Assembly (NCBI GenBank): GCA_037893225.1
Contig: JAZGUH010000155.1
Location: 1,798,001 to 1,862,000, forward strand
Source: Hippasteria phrygiana
Lineage: Eukaryota > Echinodermata > Asteroidea > Valvatida > Goniasteridae
Length of the DNA stretch: 64,000 bases
Reading direction: 5' to 3'
This document shows positions 57,328 through 64,000 of this stretch, piece by piece. The position numbers and the translations under genes are program-made. Every line of letters begins with the position of its first letter. Position 1 is the first letter of the stretch. The notes below the pieces were generated by a model, which had not been told where the DNA came from, ran no database searches, and saw only the letters and a program-made list of their open reading frames with translations.

Positions 57328-59480
57328 TTTTTGGTTTTTTAGTTTGGATGTGAAATGTGAATACAATAATTTAAGTTTGTCAAACAATCGCGCTGCTGCC
57401 AGTTTTCTTTGTTAATTTTGAAATTAATTAAAGTTGTTTGTAGTAGTAACATGTGATGACGTCATCATAACGTCACATAAATTTTCATCTATAAACTTGC
57501 TGACCTACCTAGATATAACTTTTCAACTTAATCGGACTTGTACTTTTGTTTATATATGGCTTCAAAAACTGCCCCTTTAAGATGACGTCACGTGACATGT
57601 GATGACGTCAACATCATGTCATGTCAATTTTCATCTATAAACCTACTGGGCTACCTAGATATTACTTTTAAACTTAATCGGACATGTACTTCTGTAGATA
57701 TGCGCCTTCAAAAGCTGCCCCTTTAAGATGACGTCACAAGTGATGACGTCATCATAACGTCATGTCAATTTGCATTTATAAAACTACTTGGATACCTAGA
57801 TATTACATTTTAACTTAATCGAACTTGTACTTTTGTAGATATATGGCTTTGAAAAATGCCCCTTTAAGATGACGTCACGTGACATGTGATGACGTCATTA
57901 TGACGTAAAAGTTCGGCACACATTGTGAGCAGTTGGGGTAAGTGTCTGCCAAGTTTAAAATTAGCCAAAGTGGCCGGTAAGAAAGAAAACGTTTACAAAT
58001 GCTATGGGCAATATTCTAGCGACTTGAAAAAAAGAATTTTTTGATGACGTCATCATGACGTCACACAATTTTCGCTTTTTAGGGCATATCTTTGAGACAT
58101 ACCAAAGCTATAACAAAAAGAATTTTGAAAATTTCTTGTTTAGTTCGCTAGATATATTGAAAAGAATGTTACGATTTACACAATTTAAAAATTCAGCGAC
58201 TTGAACAAAGACTACAAATCAACCTTTTTATAAACAGCATGCACATTTAAGCCATGGTTATCTGCCCTTCCCAGAATTCCTTTGTGTTATATTGAATTTG
58301 GTCTAAATTTTCAAATGGCTGTTATTTCTTACTTGAGTGAGCCACGATCATGAAATTTTTGAATTAGAGAGAGGAAAATTCAATGTATACATTTTTGTAA
58401 TCGGATTGACCCTTACATGCGTTTAAAAAAACAAACAATTGATGACGTCATCATGACGTCACACATTTTCTCCCTTTTAGGGGATATCTTTGAGACATAC
58501 CAAAGCTATAACAAAAAGAATTTTGAAAATCTATTGTTTTGTTCGCTAGATATATTGAAAAAAATGTTACGATTTTAAAATTTTAAAAATTCATAAAAAG
58601 TCACGTAATGACGTCATCATGACCTCATTTTAGATTTTGCATTCTAGTGACAGTATCTACCTACCCACCACTTTGCATGACGATCGGACCTATCCTTATA
58701 TGTGTTTAAAAAAATCACATTTTTGATGACGTCATCATGACGTCACACATTTTTTCCCTTTTAGGGCATATCTTTGAGACATACCAAAGCTATCACAAAA
58801 AGAATTTTGAAAATATCTTGTTTTGTTTGCTAGATATATTGAAAAGAATGTTACGATTTTAAAACTTCAAAAATTCAGCGACTTGAAAAAAGACTAGGAA
58901 TCAACCTCTTTTATAAACAGCAAGCACATTTAAGCCATGGTTATCTGCCCTTCCCAGAATTCCTTTGTGTTATATTGAATTTGGTCCAAATTTTGAAATG
59001 GTTGTTATTTCTTACTTGAGTGAGCCACGATCATGAAATTTTGGAATTACGTACAGCAAAATTCAATGTATACATTTTTGTAGTCGGATTGACCCTTACA
59101 TGCGTTAAAAAAAAAAAACATTTTTGATGACGTCATCATGACGTCACACAATTTTCGCTTTTTAGGGCATATCTTTGAGACATACCAAAGCTATATCAAA
59201 AAGAATTATGAAAATATCTTGTTTTTTTAGTTAGATATATTGAAAAGAATGTTACGATTTTCAAATTTCAAAAATTCATAAAAAATCACGTGATGACGTC
59301 ATCATTACGTAAAAGTGCGGCAGTCATTCTGAGCAGTTGGTCTAAGTGTCTGTTAAGTTTAAAGGCAATCGGTTGCTCAAAAGTGGCCAAAGTGCCGGTT
59401 AGAAAGAAAACGTGTACAAATGCTATGGGGAAAAGTCTGAAAAAGAAAAAAAAAAGAAAAAAAAAGAAAAAAAAAAAAAA

Positions 59481-59530
59481 CTAGACATGCTATGTGTTTG
59501 TCACGTTATGACAAACACAGGGCTGTTTCG
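59481..59530 (-). other. Unit junction hairpin, copy 13 (compensated stem)
   Basis: CTAG, an 8-9 nt spacer, then GTGTTTGTCA, loop CGTTA, TGACAAACAC. Compared with copy 6 the tenth stem pair is A-T instead of C-G, with both arms changed. Confidence 0.65.
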
Positions 59531-61027
59531 GGGTTGTTTTGTTATTTTGGATGTGTAATATGCTTATAATAGTAAAAGGTGTTTGTTAGTTAAAGACGGA
59601 GGGGTTAGGATGTTGTTGTTGGGAGGAACATAAAATGTACAAAATAAAAAAAATCATAGAAAATTTGCCGATGACGTCATCATGACGTCACTTCGGCTGC
59701 CGCATGCTTGTGGCACACTATCTACATACCCACCAATTTTTATGACGATTGGACCTACCCTTATATGTGTTTTTTTTTTAATATATTTTTGATGTCGTCA
59801 TGATGACGTCACACATTTTCTCATTTATGTGAAAGAATATAGAAGCTAACAAAGCTATTACAAAAAGAATTTTGAATTTAGCATGTTCTGGTGATGAGAT
59901 ATGGGTTTAAGAAACTTTAAGGTTAAAAAACTTAAAAATTACTATAAAATCGTATGATGACGTCATGATGACGTCATGATGACGTCACCTCAATTTTCAT
60001 CTATAACACGTACTTGTCTACCACCATAGCAGGTTTGAATGCAATCGGACCTACGGTTCTCTAGATATGTGCCCTTGAAAAATGCACCTTTAAGATGACG
60101 TCACATGACAAGTGATGACGTCATCATGACGTCACTCTTCGGCATACATTCTTAGCTTAGGGTCTCTGTTTGAGTTAAACCTGATTAAGATCTGAGGTTG
60201 TTTAGTGACCAAAGTGGCTCTTACAAAATTCGTGTACAAAGTCTATGGGATTTGGGATAAAACTAAAAAGTCATAGAAAATCAGCTGATGACGTCATCAT
60301 GACGTCACTTTGGATTTTACATGCTAGTGGCACTATCTACCTACCCACCAATTTTCATGACGATCGGACATATCCTTATATGTGTTTTAAAAAAGCACAT
60401 TTTTGATGATGTCATCATGACGTCACACATTTTCTCCCTTTCAGGGCATATCTTTGAGACATACCAAAGCTATAACAAAAATAATTTTGAAAATATCTTG
60501 TTCTGTTTGCTAGATATATTGAAAAGAATGTTACGATTTTAAAATTTTGAAAAATTCATAAAAAATCATGTGATGACGTCATCATGACGTCACTTTGGAT
60601 TCAGCATCCTAGTGACAGTATCTACCTACCCACCAATTTTCATGACGATCGGACCTATCCTTATATGTGTTTTAAAAAAGCACATTTTTGATGATGTCAT
60701 CATGACGTCACACATTTTCTCCCTTTCAGGGCATATCTTTGAGACATACCAAAGCTATAACAAAAAGAATTTTGAAAATATCTTGTTTTGTTCGCTAGAT
60801 ATATTGAACAGAATTTTACGATTTTGAAATTTCAAAAATTCATAAAAAATCACGTGATGACGTCATCATGACGTAAATGTTCGGCATACATTCTGAGCAG
60901 TTGGTCTAAGTGCCTGCCAAGTTTAAAGCCAATCGGCACCATAAAAGTAGCCAAAGTGCCAGTAAGAAAGAAAACGTGTACAAATGCAATGGGCATTTGG
61001 CTGAAAAAGAAGAAAAAAAAAAAGAAA

Positions 61028-61067
61028 CTAGAGGCAAGTGTTTGTGGACAAACACAGGGCTGTTTCT
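61028..61067 (-). other. Unit junction hairpin, copy 14
   Basis: CTAG, spacer AGGCAA, then GTGTTTGT-GG-ACAAACAC. The following motif is altered to GGCTGTTTCTA. It shares its flank (GACGGAGGGATGAAGATGTT) with copy 8 at 25011. Confidence 0.6.
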
Positions 61068-63015
61068 AATTTTTTTATTGTTAGTTTGGATGTCAAATGT
61101 GTATGCAATATTTAAAGTTGTTTGTTTGTTAGTTAACAATGACGGAGGGATGAAGATGTTGTTATTGGATGTGTGAAGGATTGGTTTAAAAAAGGAATCG
61201 TGTACAAATGCTATGGGAAATAGCCTAGCGAATGCCCCTTTAAGATGACATCACATAACATGTAATGACTTCATCATAACGTCATGTCAATTTTCATCTA
61301 TGACACCGGGTGGCATACCTAAATAGTGTGTTTCAACTGAATCGGACTTGTACATTTGTAGATATATGGCTTCGAAAAATGCCCCTTTAAGATGACGTCA
61401 CGTGACATGTAATGACGTCATCATGACGTAAAAGTTAGGCACACATTCTGAGCAGTTGGGGTAAGTGTCTGCCAAGTTTAAAAGTAGCCAAACTGGCCGG
61501 TGAGAAAGAAAACGTTTACAAATGCTATGGGCAATAATCTAGCGAGTGCCCCTTTAAGATGACACCACGTGACATGTTATGACTTGATCATAACGTCATG
61601 TCAATGTTCATCTATAACACCCGGTGGCATACCTAGATATTACGTTCCAACTTAATCGGACTTGTACTTTTGTAGATATATGGCTTCGAAAAATGCCCCT
61701 TTAAGATGACGTCACGTGACATGTGATGACGTCATCATGACGTAAAAGTTCGGCACACATTGTGAGCAGTTGGTGTAAGTGTCTGCCAAGTTTAAAAGTA
61801 GCCAAAGTGGCCGGTAAGAAAGAAAAAGTTTACAAATGCTATGTGCAATATTCTAGCGACTTGAAAAAAGAATTTTTTTCATGACGTCATCATGACGTCA
61901 CACAATTTGCGCTTTTTAGGGCATATCTTTGAGACATACCAAAGCTATAACAAAAAGAATTTTGAAAATATCTTGTTTTGTTCGCTAGATATATTGAAAA
62001 GAATGTTACGATTCTAAAACTTCAAAAATTTAGCGACTTGAAAAAAGACTAGAAATCAACCCGTTTTATAAACAGCAAGCACATAATACCCATGGTTATC
62101 AGCCCTTCCCAGAATTCCTTTGTGTTATATTGAATTTGGTCTAAATTTTGAAATGGCTCCTATTTCACACTTGAGTGAGCCACGATCATGAAATTTTGGA
62201 ATTAGGTACAGGAAAATTCAACGAATACATTTTTGTAATCGGATTGATCCTGACATGCGTTTAAAAAAAAAAGATTTGTTGATGACGTCATCATGACGTC
62301 ACACAATTTTCGCCTTTTAGGGCATATCTTTGAGACATACCAAAGCTATAACAAAAAGAATTTTGAAAATATCTTGTTTTGTTCGCTAGATATATTGAAA
62401 AGAATGTTACGATTTTAATACTTCAAAAATTCAGCGACTTGAAAAAAGACTAGAAATCAACCCCTTTTATAAACATCAAGCACATAATAGCCATGGTTAT
62501 CTGCCCGTCCCAGAATTCCTTTGTGTTATATTGAATTTGGTCTAAATTTTGAAATGGCTGTCATTTCTTACTTGAGTGAGCCACGATCATGAAATTTTGG
62601 AATTGGGTACAGGAAAATTCAATATATACATTTTTGTAATCGGATTGACCCTTACATGCGTTAACAAAAAAACACATTTTTGATGACGTCATCATGACGT
62701 CACAGAATTTTCGCAATTTAGGGCATATCTTTGAGACATACCAAAGCTATAAGAAAAAGAATTTTTAAAATATCTTGTTTTGTTCGCTAGATATAATTTA
62801 ATGAATGTTACGATTTTCAAAATTCAAAAATTCATAAAAAATCACGTGATGACGTCATCATGACGTAAAAGTTCGGCATGCATCCTGAGCAGTTGGTCTA
62901 AGTGTCTGTTAAGTTTAAAGGCAATCGGCTGCATAAAAGTAGCCAAAGTGCCTGGCAGAACGAAAACGTGTACAAAGTCTATGGGCAAAAAGTCTGAAAA
63001 AGAAGCAAAAAAAAA

Positions 63016-63056
63016 CTAGACGGACGGTGTTTGTGGACAAACACAGGGCTGTTTCG
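63016..63056 (-). other. Unit junction hairpin, copy 15
   Basis: CTAG, spacer ACGGACG, then GTGTTTGT-GG-ACAAACAC and AGGGCTGTTTCG. Spacer and downstream sequence match copy 7 at 22813. Confidence 0.6.
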
Positions 63057-64000
63057 TTTTTTTTTTTTTTTTATTTGGATGTGAAATGTGAATACAATAA
63101 TTAAACTTCGTCAAACAATCGCGCTCCTGCCAGTTTTCTTTGTTAGACTTTGAAAATAATTTAAGTTGTTTGTAATAGTCACTTGTGATGACGTCATCAT
63201 AACGTAATGTAAATTTACATCTGTAAACTTGCTGACCTACCTAGATATAACATTTAAAATAATCGAACTTGTACTTTTGTAGATATGCAATTTATGGCTT
63301 TAAAAACTGCCCCTTTAAGATAACGTCACGTGACATGTGATGACGTCATCATAACGTCACGTCAATTTTCATCTATAAACCTGCTTGCCTACCCGACTAT
63401 ATATTACATTTCAAATAAATCGGACCTGTACTTTTGTAGATTTATGGCTTCGAAAAATGCCCCTTTAAGATAATGACACGAAACAAGTGATGACGTAATC
63501 ATGACATCATCAATTGTTTTATTTAAAATACCTACTGGGCTACCTAGATATTACTTTTGAACTTAATCGGACTTGTACTTTTGTTTATATATGGCTTCAA
63601 AAACTGCACCTTTAAGATGACGTCATGTGACATGTGATGACATCATAATAATGTCATGTCAATTTTCATCTATAAACCTATTGGGCTACCTAGATATTAC
63701 TTTTCAACTTAATCGGACTTGTACTTTTGTTTATGGCTTCAAACACTGCCCCTTTAAGATGACGTCACGTGACGTGTGATGACATCATCATCATAATGTC
63801 ATGTCAATTTTCGTCCATAAACCTGCAGACCTACCTGGATATTACATTTCAACTTAATCGAACTTGTACTTTTGTTTATATATGGCTTCAAAAACTGCCC
63901 CTTTAAGATGACGTCACGTGACATCTGATGACGTCATCATAACATCATGTCAATGTTCATCTATAACACCCGGTGGCATACCTAGATATTACGTTTCAAC

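Larger units (their letters stand above)
49211..64000. repeat. Right complex satellite array (continues past the window)
   Basis: Built from the same A, B and C modules as the left array, with TGACGTCATCATGACGTCA in nearly every one. 51800-52960 matches 3660-4800 closely. From 54.7 kb to 60.9 kb an additional module type appears (ACGATCGGACCTATCCTTAT, CACTATCTACCTACCCACCA). No gene is recognised. Open frames such as 50960-51232 or 54028-54306 are satellite-derived. Confidence 0.94.

Overview
The window looks like a transposon- and satellite-dominated stretch of an animal genome, probably an invertebrate. It is AT-rich, has no bacterial-style gene packing, carries metazoan-type Penelope-like and Helitron elements, and shows no host gene that I recognise. 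The species cannot be named from the sequence.

Layout. 1-3072 is mostly single-copy noncoding DNA with a 21-bp minisatellite at its start. From 3073 to about 25904 lies a complex satellite array built from monomers of about 147 bp and about 400 bp, both carrying the CRE-type palindrome TGACGTCA. The monomers are assembled into higher-order units that begin at a CTAG + hairpin junction, spaced about 1974, 3162, 3164 and 3560 bp. A Penelope-like retroelement (4856-7717; reverse transcriptase plus GIY-YIG endonuclease, flanked by a 12-bp target duplication) sits inside the first unit. 25905-49210 is an island inside the satellite. It is bordered by copies of a roughly 960-bp tandem repeat and holds a very large Helitron-type element. 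The satellite resumes at about 49210 and runs off the right end.

The central gene (31206-41906, 3566 codons, uninterrupted) is a Helitron/Helentron polyprotein. In order it has an 18-copy octapeptide repeat, a PHD finger, a C76/tegument-protease-like cysteine protease domain, an OTU protease domain, an 18-residue Lys-rich repeat, a DUF6570-like Cys-rich region, the Helitron-like N domain with HUH Rep motifs, a PIF1-type helicase, and a C-terminal endonuclease/exonuclease/phosphatase domain. Around it are several MITEs (piggyBac-like with TTAA, hAT-like with an 8-bp duplication, and others) and three minisatellites, including a 91-bp repeat 3' of the gene.

The most interesting link is that the satellite's higher-order units carry a fossil of the helicase motif II/III segment of this same Helitron family: five near-identical copies on the left and a better preserved one at 51236-51371. 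The junctions between units have a hairpin with paired compensatory changes next to CTAG, resembling a Helitron 3' terminus read on the minus strand. The reading I favour, as inference, is that the satellite grew from non-autonomous Helitron-like units and that an intact autonomous relative lies between the two arrays.
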